A DNA stretch of 64,000 nt from Wuchereria bancrofti (taxonomy: Eukaryota > Nematoda > Chromadorea > Rhabditida > Onchocercidae). This document shows positions 26,082 through 38,300 of this stretch, piece by piece. The notes under the pieces were generated by a model that saw nothing but the letters and a program-made list of their open reading frames with translations, ran no database searches and was not told where the DNA came from. Numbering within the stretch: position 1 is the stretch's first letter; the number at the start of each line of letters is the position of its first letter. The stretch is taken from contig SSBO01000003.1 of the NCBI GenBank assembly GCA_005281725.1, forward strand, positions 1,635,396 through 1,699,395, given 5' to 3'. Position numbers and translations under genes: made by a program.

Positions 26082-26101
26082 ATATATATATGTGTGTGTG
26101 T
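26082..26101. repeat. (AT)n(GT)n microsatellite
   Basis: A run of alternating AT followed directly by alternating GT, 20 bp in total. Confidence 0.8.
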
Positions 26102-28420
26102 AGATAAGTTTATATATATTTTTTGAATGAAAAAATATGTTCAAATTAAACGTTTGAATTTTAATTTAAATTCTTTTCAAATGAATTACTTAATCGTAAT
26201 GTCTAATGTAGACTTGGTAAACAAAATGAACAAATTTTAAAACTTCAATTTAATTAAAATATGTAGTTTTGGTTACAGAATATAATTGTTTCGATAATAT
26301 TTCAGTATATTCTTGCCCAAATTTTTGCGATTTTAAAAGCGTTGCAATTTAAAAGGGATCTTTCACTTTAAATGGCATTTAAAGGTCGATTTGTACTATT
26401 TCCCATGGAAATTTAGAAATTTCGCTGATCTGTTGAGAAAGTTTTCAATAATAACCGGCAGAGCAGATAATATGTATGTCGCATTAAGAAGTTCCAAAAG
26501 GAAAAAGAATTTCGGTTGTAAATTGAAGTTAATATTATTTGGCATCATTTCATAATTAGTGTGAAATGGAAATTTCAGTAACTGACCGTCAATCTTTCTT
26601 GTATGATCAAATTGAGCGGACAATTTTATGGAAATGTGTAATTTCTGCAAAGTAGAACAAGTAACTTTGTGAATGACATTCAATGAGTTTTTTTTTTCTT
26701 TTCTTGCGAATTTTATTTCTCAAAATCTTTTGAACTTCTTTTTTCAATTTGCCTCTTGATACATTTGCTCAGGAGTTTTTTTCAGAAGATTACCATTCTT
26801 CTTATCTTTCTATCTATCTGTCTTTTTAAAATTCTTAAATCGTATATCTCAAAATTGTGTAAAGTTTGGTATTTTAAATTTATGCTCTTTCAAATTGAAC
26901 ACAATTTCAACTTTATGACAATTGAAATGTTTGAAATGTGATTCAATTTGAGAAGTGCTTTATCGAAAGCAATATCGATAAGATATAGAAAATGAAAGGA
27001 TACGGCTGTTACTTTGAAAGGAATGATTACATTCTGATCTTCTGATGATGATATCATTCCATCAAAAGGTTAACACTTCTTCGAATGTAATAGAAGCTTT
27101 CTTCGTATTTGCTAGTTTACATTTCTTAAGAAACATTCAGCACTCAAACTTCTTCTGTTCATTTTATTTTATAACTATCATTTATTTCATCACATTAAAT
27201 CATTCAAAAATAACGTTCCATCTTTTTTAACTTTTCTTTTCTGTCCCAACAGCTGGCTATTTTCGTTCTTCAATTTTATCAACTTAAATTGGTGATCAGA
27301 AGAAGGATTGAAATGAATCTCATATATTCTATTCCTGTTCTCATTCATTAATCCATACTATTTGACCAGAAACATTCATTTAAATCACTTATTCTCAATA
27401 CTAATACCAAACATTTCATATTGTTATTCATTCAATTTATCAATTCAATCATTTTTGGGATAGGAAAATCTAACAATCACATAATAAGGCATTAATGTGA
27501 CAGAATTGAAAAGAATGAAATCGCTACAGCTTACTAATTTTTCACTTAATTCTCTTCTTATCTTTTATTTCTTCATGTCTATATATTTTCCGGAAATAAT
27601 ACGGTAAATAATATTTGTTCATCAAAATATTATAGTAAATTCAAGAAAAGGATACCACTCATTTTTATGTCAACCAGTTAAATAATCAATCAATCAGTTA
27701 TTTATTTCTTCTTTTTTCTTCAATTGCTACGATGAACTACAATTCATCCTACTCATTACAATAATATTTTCCTACACAACACAATCAAATTTGACGTAAC
27801 ATATAATACACTTCACGTGAAACTAATAAGACATTTAAAACGTAAAGCATTAGTTTCAAGTATATAGTATATACCGGTACGTTACAATAGTATCTTTGCT
27901 ACGTCATTTATGCGCTGAAATAATTCTGTCTCTATTTTCGTTAACTATTTTCTAGCAAAAATATCTGAGAGATAATATTACCTAAAATATTTATCATCAA
28001 ATCATACACCTAACAAAACAGTAAAGTAAAAAAGTAAACAATTTAAGAAACAATTATCAGGAATGAAATAGGTAATTCCTAAGAATGTAATATGAATGGA
28101 TAAAATGTGAATGCAATCGTTGTCAGTTAGTCATTCAAAAGTGTCTCATCGCATCATATGCAAACAAACTGAGGGAAGGATGGATAATGATGGGTCACTC
28201 CACTACTACTCACTCACTAGAGGATATTTTATTTCTCGTCGAAGTAAAATGAACACTGCTTGCTCTATTTCGGTGACACCATTTCAACAAAACACACAAT
28301 CGCAATAATTATGCATATGTTTGGGAGGAAAGAGGGAAGGATGTGATGTGATCGATGAAGAATGGTCGAAACGAAAACATAAGACAGACAATCTCCCGCA
28401 TTTCGTTTATCGTTGTCATT

Positions 28421-28441
28421 GATGATGATGATGATGATGAT
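28421..28441. repeat. (GAT)7 microsatellite
   Basis: Seven GAT units followed by degenerate GGTGATG. The isoleucine run in the minus-strand frame here is a product of this repeat. Confidence 0.85.
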
Positions 28442-29224
28442 GGTGATGTACATTATTCTACTAGTTTCACCATCCTTATCCATGTTTTATTCATATGCAC
28501 ATGCTTTTGCATGCATGTTCATCGCATGTGCATTCATGTGCATGCATGTTTATTCATGTGCATGTCTGTGGTTTTATCTTTGAAAATACTTTTTCTTTGA
28601 ATTCTCGCACTGTTTCAGTACAGTTATTTTTGATTGAAGAACGACAAATTATTAGAGTATCGGTGTAGAATGCGTTTGTTTAATAGATAAATTTTGATGG
28701 CATAAAATTGATATTGTATGAAAGATTGGACTAAAAACTTTTTGATCATAAAAGCTAGCAAAATCCATAGAATCATTTCAAGATTGTTTCATTCAGCACT
28801 ATTAAGGGTATGTAATTTTGCATGGACATTAGTGTTAATATTATTTTCAGAAATAAATTAATGTGATCTTAGTATTAAATTTAATAAGATTTGGATTAAT
28901 TATTTAAAAAGATTGAGATCATAGATTTTCTTGAAGAAGATGATGGGAATACATAGAAGATAATGATAAGGAGGCTAATGATTCTAAGTGAGAATGATAA
29001 TTAAATCGGGTAAAATGATTTGGGATGATTTTTAATCTTTTGCACTTTACTCTTATTACTTATATAACTTGTCATCCTAAGCTCTCATCCATCCACAAAT
29101 ATCATTTTGTATTCACTCATTCTTACTGTATTTCAACATTCGATACTGTACTGAATATCTTTTGGCTGCTAAAATTTTGTAAATAATAGATTATTAAAGT
29201 TGTTTTAATTATTTTATTCTGCAG

Positions 29225-29391
29225 TAATTTGGTCACGGTGGAGGGTTTTATAATCAACCATCAGAAACAACAGGTTCAGAGACAAGTGAGCACCAAGGTA
29301 ACAGCAGGAGCAGCAATAGCAACTCATCAACAATGTATGATTCCTGTCGCTTCGTCTCTTCAAACCCTTTGCGCCAAAAGGATCAGTCAAG
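29225..29391 (+). other. Candidate first exon of the zinc-finger gene
   Basis: An acceptor-like TTATTCTGCAG ends at 29224 and a donor AG|GTTTGT follows 29391. The frame that joins correctly to the exon at 43781 has a TAA at 29225-29227 and is then open. Its first ATG is at 29333 (MYDSCRFVSSNPLRQKDQS). The open part before that ATG is also S/N/T-rich, so coding could begin earlier through another acceptor. A spliced-leader site at 29224 would explain the layout. The 14.4-kb intron that follows makes this exon the least certain of the chain. Confidence 0.45.
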
Positions 29392-32300
29392 GTTTGTGTA
29401 AGTTATCATTCTGTTGAGTGATAAAGATAATGTTGCCTTTTGGCTTATGACTATTCTGATGACATTTATGTTGAAAATAGTTCAAATGAAAAGAGAGCTT
29501 TGTTTTGTTGCAGTTACTATTAAATTTAATACTTTGCTTAAGTGTTGTTCTATTTTATACAAATTTTACTTTAATAATTCCCGTCTATTTCTAATTATGA
29601 CCACTTGAAAAGATTGTTATGAAGAAAGAAAAACTGTATGGTATTTAAATTACGATGATATTAATGTGTTTGTAAAATATTTCAAAGGCTTTTATTTTCT
29701 TACAACTTACGCAATAAACTTCGCATTATAGATCAAAAAAAGTCCCTTTTCAAAAAATGTTATTCTATTCCTTCCATGTCTAGCAATTCCCACATTTCTA
29801 ATTTCCATTATGAGCGGTTTGTAGCGATCCACGGGAACTCGAAATTATCTTCGCATGCTATTTTGCCTCTAATGGATATCCGATAACTCTGCCTTGGCTT
29901 TTCTATCCACCTAGGGTACATCTAGCGATCAAAATGGGAAAAAAAATGGAAGAGGGAACCTATTTGTTATTCCTTCTCTGCACTTTTGAAATAAAGATTC
30001 CATGAAAATTTACAATCGTTTTTGAACTTTTGAACTCTGAACCCTCCAAACATTCCATGACAAGAAATGCTAGGGGTGATACCCATCAGTTAAATGGAGT
30101 TGGATAAAAGCATTGCATCACAGGGCCGTCAGTTCTCGGCGGGTAATTTTTTTAAGAGATTAACTTGAATGAGATTTTACTCATCTGGCTTGGTTTTCTA
30201 GTGGTGTGAGGAAGGTTTGCCATTTCGATTGTGCTTGTAATATTTTGGAGCTGGGACTACTATACTGCTTTCTGGCTAAATATAAGTGGGTTACTTTTTG
30301 CGCTCTTTTTTCACGTGATTGGCGACGCGTGACATTTATTGTCGAATGTTGACAAGACAAGCATCATATTTAACGTGAATGTCGCTTGCCAATATGTAAT
30401 TTCCATAGAAAGCGCAGCATTACTTTAAACGGTTTGTAAATGCAAGAGTGACAATGAAATGACACTTGTTGCATTCCTTATTTTACGATCTTTGTCATTT
30501 CATGATCATTAGTTCGTTCCATTCACTTTCAGATTCACCAATTTCTTTGTACATTAAGCTTCTCCAATATTGTATTCATTGCATTATTATTCGTGTGGGT
30601 ACAAGCTATCTACGGAAGTTGAACCATTGAGTTACTTATTTTCTGAACGTTTGTATTTCAGGTCCATATTTCGAAACTCTAGATAATAGTGACTTAGCCT
30701 AATATAATTAATTCTTTTTTCCACAAATACTGTTTTCTTCATATATCCGTACATTTGTTTCTTCTATATCGTACATGGAACTCATCATCATTCAGTTGCT
30801 GAGAAACGTAGAAGAGAAAACAGCACGACAGTCAGTATTACTCTGCTCAAAAAAGGTAAATTAGAGCGAAAACGTGCAACAGTGACTTCCTGAGAAACGT
30901 AACCTTACTCCATCGTCTAGAATTCTTTTTAATTGATTTCAACTTACGAATGTATGTGATAGCCAAGGGTCAAATAGGTCAAATTCTTTATAATAATTTT
31001 TGTGCAGTAATGGTGATCCATAGTTTCTATCAGCTGGACTCGGTCAAACAAGATAAGCATTTTAAGGAATTTCTTTGAAATGTCCAAGTGCAGAATAATT
31101 TTGAATATCCGTTTACTCAATGTCCTGGCTATTCACAATGTTTAAATTAGATCCATTGATATGAATAATCAAATATAGCAAATGTCCAATGTAACAGCAA
31201 CATAATAAAGATGAAGCAGGACCAATATGCTTCAGGCTTTAGAATATAGTGATTCTAGAAGTCCTAGAAACAATGCGATAGTTAATGCAAGTTTCCTATG
31301 ACACTCTATTCAAATCAGCTCAAAATCCAAATTCATTATGTAAACAATTTCATTAGCAAACAATGTTGAACATCAGCTTATTGTACGGAGTTAATTATTA
31401 TTGAAATAGTTATCTTGCTTTTGATGAGTGGTAGCAGTATCGTTGGCAATCGATGTTATATTCACTTCGTCGTTTACTTTATCTCTAGGAGCTAGAATTT
31501 CCGGTAGTGATTTTCATTGCTTATAGCATTTAGATAATTATCTTTTCCTATAACCGATAATAGTATTATAACCAATGACAACGATAATGATGACGATAGA
31601 AGTATGATATTTTACTTTTTAAATTATATCCGGATAAAAAAAGTTTCAGTAAAATGGAAACCGAATTCTCTTCTGTGAATCTAGCCATATAAATTAGCAG
31701 TAGATCATGAGTCAAACTGATGAGAACGCGTAATCATAATGTGGTACACAAAGAGTTAATATTTCCAGTTTTTCTTTTCAAAATCTTTACTGTTCATTCG
31801 GACAGTGCTAGATTTAGAACATCTTTTCATTTATTTGCTTCTCTCACTATAAATAAAGCTTTCAAATAAAAAACATGAATTCTAAAAGGAAAATTGCAGA
31901 TCGTACGGATGAATTGTTGGGCACTAATTCCAATCGATTGAATGACATCCGAATCGTGAAAAAATTAGACAGTTATTCTTTTCTTGAACAAATATCCTGT
32001 ACCAAAAACAGGTGCGCATTCATTTCTATGGATTTTATTCTTTTTATTTATTTTGCTCTAGAATGATTTTTTTTTTTGTAGAAAGTTTAGAAAATTGAAA
32101 CATGGGACGAAGTGGAGTTATTATTATCAATCACTAGGCTTGCTTTCATATAGGTTCTCAAAAATGAAGATAACATAAAGCACTTCATTTTGAAGAAATT
32201 TTGAAGAAAAACATTAATAGTGTGACAGCACCTGCTGGGAAAAATACGCGGCTTTAAAATGAATAGTAACAACCGGATGCATTCTTAGAAAATTTAGGCC

Positions 32301-35300
32301 GATATGTACTTTCGAAATAGCTTCATTAGCTTTTCTGGAATATAGTAAATTTCTGCATTATTCTTGCCCCAAGATCTAATTTTATGAATCACTTAAAAAA
32401 TTGTCGATTAAGACACAAAAATTCAAGACTTGGAGTAACCAGATAGCGAAAGATTTACACAAATCAAACAGGATGGGACTGGACTGTTTGTAAAGGTAAG
32501 TGGAATAGACAAAAATCTAGTAGTCATCAAAATAGAAACGAAAGATGTATTAGTTTAAATCAAGTAGAAAATGGAAATTAGGTGTTTTGAAAGAAATTTA
32601 AAGGCAATGTAAATAATTAAGTGAAAGGAGGAAGGGGATAAGGGTGGAAAAAGGGGCGCGACGAAATTGGAAGCGGATAAAAGGATGAATGATTAAATGA
32701 GTAATTTTAATTATGTAAAACAATTAAATAAAGAACGATTGTTATGGAAAAAAGTGTTGCTAAATTGGAAGTGACGTCAGTGGTTTCCTTTATAGTCAAA
32801 AAGTCTCTACTGAATAATTAAATTTTATTATACGTTATAAGTTGGTTTTTGTATCATGCTCATAGCTATTCTATAATAATTTTCTTCATTTTGAAACAGT
32901 ATCTGTTTCACTCTGATTTTCTTTTATCGTCTTTGAATTTGATTTATTTTCATCACTATAAAGTTAAGTTTATTTTCGAAATTAGAATTTTTAATTAGAA
33001 ATTGCTGAGATTTTGTCAATTTGAAGCAGTAAAACAAACAGAGGACATCCATTCTCGATGTTCTTCGATGATGGAAGTAATAGCCTTCATTTATTTTGAC
33101 TACTAATGAATACTAACCCACAAGCACATGCACAGTCCAGCACAGAGGATGATAGCTGGTTATATATAGATAATATGATTGATGTAAACAAATCAAAATA
33201 AACATTCCAAAATGCCTGCATATTGATCACCCGACACCTATCCTTTACTGAAACGAACACGTTTCACTCTGTTTCTCTCACTTCTCGTTGCTTTTAAAGG
33301 TATTTTGTTTCCATTTTTCTCTCGCACCTTATGAATATGTATTTTAAAATTTCTTCTTTAAACAAGCCGAAATACGTAAATTTTCTAGATAAGTGCATAT
33401 TTTCATATCATATTGGATTTCTCAATGCTCATCCCAATTTTTAATCCTCCCTTTTCTGCTATCTCTCTTCAGTATCCTTTACGAGCGGATCATTTAATAC
33501 TCACTCGTTTCCAATGAAAATATTATAATAGCTAACAAAAAACTGGCTAAATACTTGATCTGTAAATGGCACTCTTGTTTATACAAAGTCCTTCCGTGGA
33601 TGACATATTTTTTCATTTAATTCTCTAGCTGTTTGAGCTTTACAAAGTTTTTTTCTTTCCTAATATCGGATTAGGTTTCAGATAAATTAATTTCGGAACT
33701 TTCTCTAAGCAAAAGTTTTCCGAAATATTTCATCATTTTTTAACTTAAATTTAAAAGAAAAATAATTTTGCTGTGTCACTTTTTAAAAGTTTGAATCTTA
33801 TGTGAGTCATGAATCTTAGGTGGAAATGTCAAGGAGGTGAGAATGTTTTTTCCAGTTCTTGTTCACTGAGAAGCACGAGAAATGCATGACTGCATAATTG
33901 GCTTTCGTTGCTTCATCCTTCAAGCACCCAAGAAAACCTGAAATTAAACATTTTTCGAGATCTAATCCGTGAAGTGCATTACTTACAAAATAGGTAAAAG
34001 TTCTCTTTAATTTTGTGACGTCATTTTTTGGTCTCGTTGTGTTTTATTTTGGTGTTCAAATGCTTTACTTAAACTTTAAATTACAAACACTCTCATTCTT
34101 CCACTGAAATGGAAAGGTGCTTCCCTTAGTTGTGCCCAAACTCTCTCTAATTGGCATGTCCCGTCTGTACATTTATGCTACTGTTGTATATGCATTCTGA
34201 ATGCTACTGTTGTATATGCATTCTGATTTCCTTTCTCTTTAGTCGGAATGATAAGATAAAACCGGAGTACATTTTTAATTCGTATCAAAGAACAAATATT
34301 TGAATTAGTCTATTATCTTACTATATTAGAAGGCATGAACTAATTCTGAGATAGGTATAAAGTAATTTCGTAAATAAAGCAGCAACATATCACGTTCCAG
34401 ATGTTGGTTCATCCTTTTAAAAAATAATTAAACGTATAAATTTTGTTGGTTTTACCTTGTTCAGTGTACTGTTAATTTTAAACGATGCACTGTCACTCAA
34501 CCTGAGCACACAAAGCGTAGTAGATGCGATTAATTTATACCTCTTAGTTATTTGCAGAAATTTCTTAAGTTTTAGGAAAATGATTCGTTATTTTAGAGGA
34601 GAAATCGCAGTGAAATGTACTGAAGTTTATCATTTTATTGATTTCCACTTTTATTATCTCGTTCTCGTTTCTTCAGTCAACTTCGAGTTTTTTTTGTACA
34701 TTTTTATTCCTTTTCACTTCCCGAATTCGTTTGGATAAATTTTGTGTTGTATCCCTTTTTTGAACCAATTTAGCCATCTATTTGATTCAATTTTTTCTTG
34801 CTTCAAGCTTGATTTCTTCTCAGAAAGAATATGTTGCTGACGTTACAACTTATTTTCCAAATTCCTACTGTTTTCATTACTTTTTCACTTTAGTAAATTA
34901 GTGGTCCAACTGCTATATCGTTGGTCGATATTTGCTGACATACGGGGCCTCAGTCTTGATTAACTTGATGGACGTCCAGAGAGTGATCTAACGGAAGTGA
35001 AAAAAGATGATTTTGTTTATTAAATTAATGATTAGACCTGTGAGACATGTGAACAGGAAGGTCAGTTCCTTTGTATAATTTAGTAAGAGCAGAGCTTTAA
35101 TTGCTATATATGTCGCTTCGTTACTACCATTTTTTTATTGCTTCTCATCATACCCCCTAAATTTCAATGGTAAATTCTTTCCCATTTTGGAACTAAGATT
35201 ACTCTATGAGGAATCATTAGAGCATAAGAATTTACATTAAATCAGTTGAGTGTTGGAGAGGAGGCTTTGTATGGCACTACATTCATTTCATCGTGTAAAT

Positions 35301-38300
35301 GAATTCCAATCAAATTGCCTCAATGAAACGATGAGGGAAGAGTAATAGAAATTTTGTTTCTATGCATCCAGTTTCTATTCTCGTTCCCTTACATTTCGAT
35401 TAGTTCTTCCTCTATATTTTTAGCACAAACTTTGCAAGGCTGACTAATTAAGACTGCTTTCTATTGAAGGAGTTTGAGCTTATATTCATTTCTTTTTAAA
35501 TTATTCTCAAAGTATACTTCTTTCATCATCTTTATATTTACTCTTTTCCTTTTTTCATCTAACATTTGCCGAACTTCTCATCTCCGAAACTTTTATATGT
35601 ATGAAAAGTACAACTACTAGAACAATATTCAGAGTTTTTTTTATTGGTTAATAGTGTCTCTGTGATAAAAGACTATAGCATTCAAAATATTAAAATACAT
35701 GGTAAGAAAGCATTAAGACGAGTGGTAGTTAAAGTCATATTTTTAATAAGGCATGGCAACTTTTAGAGTTAATAGATATTTTGTCGGTTATGATTATTTT
35801 GGATAATATTGTACGGAGTGACCAGTGTGTATTAAAAAGGAAAGTTGATCTAATTCTTTCGGTAGATTGATTCGTAAATTTCAATTGTCATTGTATCATG
35901 GAATGAACGATAGTCAAACCACAGATAGTCATGCACCATGGAAGGAATGAACGATAGTCATTTTAAAATATTAACAGGATTAGAATTAGTCAAACCATAA
36001 GAAATGATTATAGTGAGTGATGACCCTGTTAACTTTGATGTAGAGGTCCGTTTTTCGAGGTCAGTACTAGCAGTTTCTCCAGGGAATTGCATGACGAAGT
36101 TAACGATCAATATAACATTAAACATTATTGAATAGTATTTTAATCATGCAAATACGTACATTATATGTAAACAATGATTTTTGCATACACTCGGTAGTGC
36201 TTTTTTTTTTGTTGATGTGTCATACTGAAACTAAAAGCTTTGGCTAGAGCTCATTTCTCTTTTAATTGGATTTTATTCTATGTTTATGGCTCTCATTTTC
36301 ATTTACTCGGGCACTTCATGAAAGAAACTGCCCTAAAGAATGTGATACTTGTGTAAGCATATTTGTCAACAATCATAACAGCGAGTGGTTACAAGATTAC
36401 TCATAATATTAAAGTGAATTCTTAATTCTGTACAGTCTGTCAGGAACGCCATATGATGGTGCTTGAAATCCACATGACGACACTATCTATCATAGCTGAG
36501 TGGCTCTGCTGGCAGGGTGAGATTTATTATTATGATTGTATAATATATATGAGACGCAGAGTATATCGATGGTTGTCTCGGTTACCAGCAAATGTGTATT
36601 GTTGAATCGGATTTATAATATATATATAGGATTAAATCAGGATCCGAATAAAAGAAAAAAAAGCAGCCACAACTCACATGTTATGGCATGTATGCCATTG
36701 ACAATCGATATACCAGAACCTCAGACTGAAAACGTGAATTGAAAAAAAAAAAACCGTATTTTACATACAGTTGTGAACGGAAGTTTAATTAGTGCAAATA
36801 ATTTGAATTAAAAACAAGGTCGTTCGTAAAATAAAACAAATTTACAGAATAGATTTTTTCAGTTTTTAATATTCGTTTGTCTGGAAATAGATCTGCAGGG
36901 GTAGAAAAGGACAAAAGAGAGAGGATATGGTGTCGTGCCATAGCTGTTCATCATTTTGAACAATTGCTATTTGTTTTTGGAATATCAAAATGATTGGCTA
37001 CTTTCGATTTATTGATAATAGTCTTCACTTCTTGTTCTTTTATTTAATATTTTCTTTCCTAGAGTTGAAAGAAGATCCAGTCCGTTCATACCTGGGCATC
37101 GTAATCTACTAGTTCACATTCAGTTGATTCTCATCAGATCCAAAATGTTTAACTTTTAACATTATTTTTCATCAAATGCCATAGATGAAGTTAAAGATGA
37201 TAAAAAGGATATAAGGTATATTCATCACATATAAATGAATAGACATAATGGCATTTGATTGAGTACAATTGGTTGAAGAAATTGAAATTGACTAATGAAA
37301 CAGCGTTAAATCATTTGGATGAATTTTACTCCTCAACTAGCTTTTAGGGTAGAGAAGTTTTACAGCAAGACTGTATTTTTCGTTGTGTGAAGTTTCGTTT
37401 ATTTACTATACTGATTTATCATCTGATTTTGTATTTTCTCATTAATTCATTAATTTTTCTTTTTTTTTTTTGGAAGCTGAGTATTTAATATTAGATTACA
37501 TATTCAATATTACCGTGGCAGCTCCATTTTTTACTAAGGCAGCATATATTCTTTTAAAACATGTTCTCTTCCAAAACCACTTTTGTTCACTGTCAGGATT
37601 ACGAGATTTGATACCCAGCAGTATAATTTCATCTATCACCACTAATCGTCTGAAAATTGGTTGAGTTTTTCGAGCGTACAGAGAGCATTTACTTGCTCTC
37701 TTTTTGATTTCTTGTTTGCTTTTATTGAAACTGGTTTATGTTATGCGTTGTAAATTTATAATTAATTTACAGAGCAACAACATACATTAAGTTTCAACTA
37801 TTGATAAATCCTTGATCACATCTCTAATGCTTTTTTTCGTTTTCTACATATACGCTGTATGTATGCCTCTCTACAGAATTATTCCATCACTGCAGTTCCA
37901 GCCATAAACCCGTTTGAAACACGTACATTTGAGATCTTTCCCACCATTATTATCTATTCAGATGCATTTATTTGTATTAATTTTTTCTGTTTTTTATTTT
38001 AGAAACTTTCTTGCAATGATGAAAAAAAAATACATGAAAGCTGTGGTAATAAATATCAAGACGGTACATTTTTGAGAAATGCCTAATGAAGTGTTGGAAG
38101 TACATTCTTTTCTAGATCGATAAGAAAAATTTGTTGGAAGTTCTTGGATTAAACAGAAAAAAATCTTTTTTTTTAAGGTAAGTGGGCAGTTCTTAACTGA
38201 AAATGACATATAATGTTCTGTGCCGTTTTCCGAAACCGCTTCATAAATGAAGCTTTTGGAAAGAACTTTTATTCTTACTAGTGGTATTTTTTGAAATGCC

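Larger units (their letters stand above)
21149..29224. other. Long AT-rich, gene-poor spacer
   Basis: About 8 kb with no exon chain or recognisable protein. It contains short direct repeats (22952-23019), a ~23-bp tandem array (23817-23942), an (AT)n(GT)n tract (26082-26101), a GAT microsatellite (28421-28441) and an ATGCATG/ATGTGC-rich block near 28486-28568. A minus-strand 63-codon frame at 25892-26083 has fairly even codon use but no other support. The last kilobase probably includes the promoter of the zinc-finger gene. Confidence 0.5.

Noticed and set aside
29225..29391. Alternative frame at the candidate first exon (NLVTVEGFIINHQKQQ...)
   Set aside because: It ends in phase 1, while the next exon at 43781 needs phase 2; the other frame, starting at ATG 29333, fits.
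34457..34738. 93-codon hydrophobic plus-strand frame
   Set aside because: Begins at TTG with no ATG near the start, no fitting splice acceptor, and composition expected from T-rich sequence.
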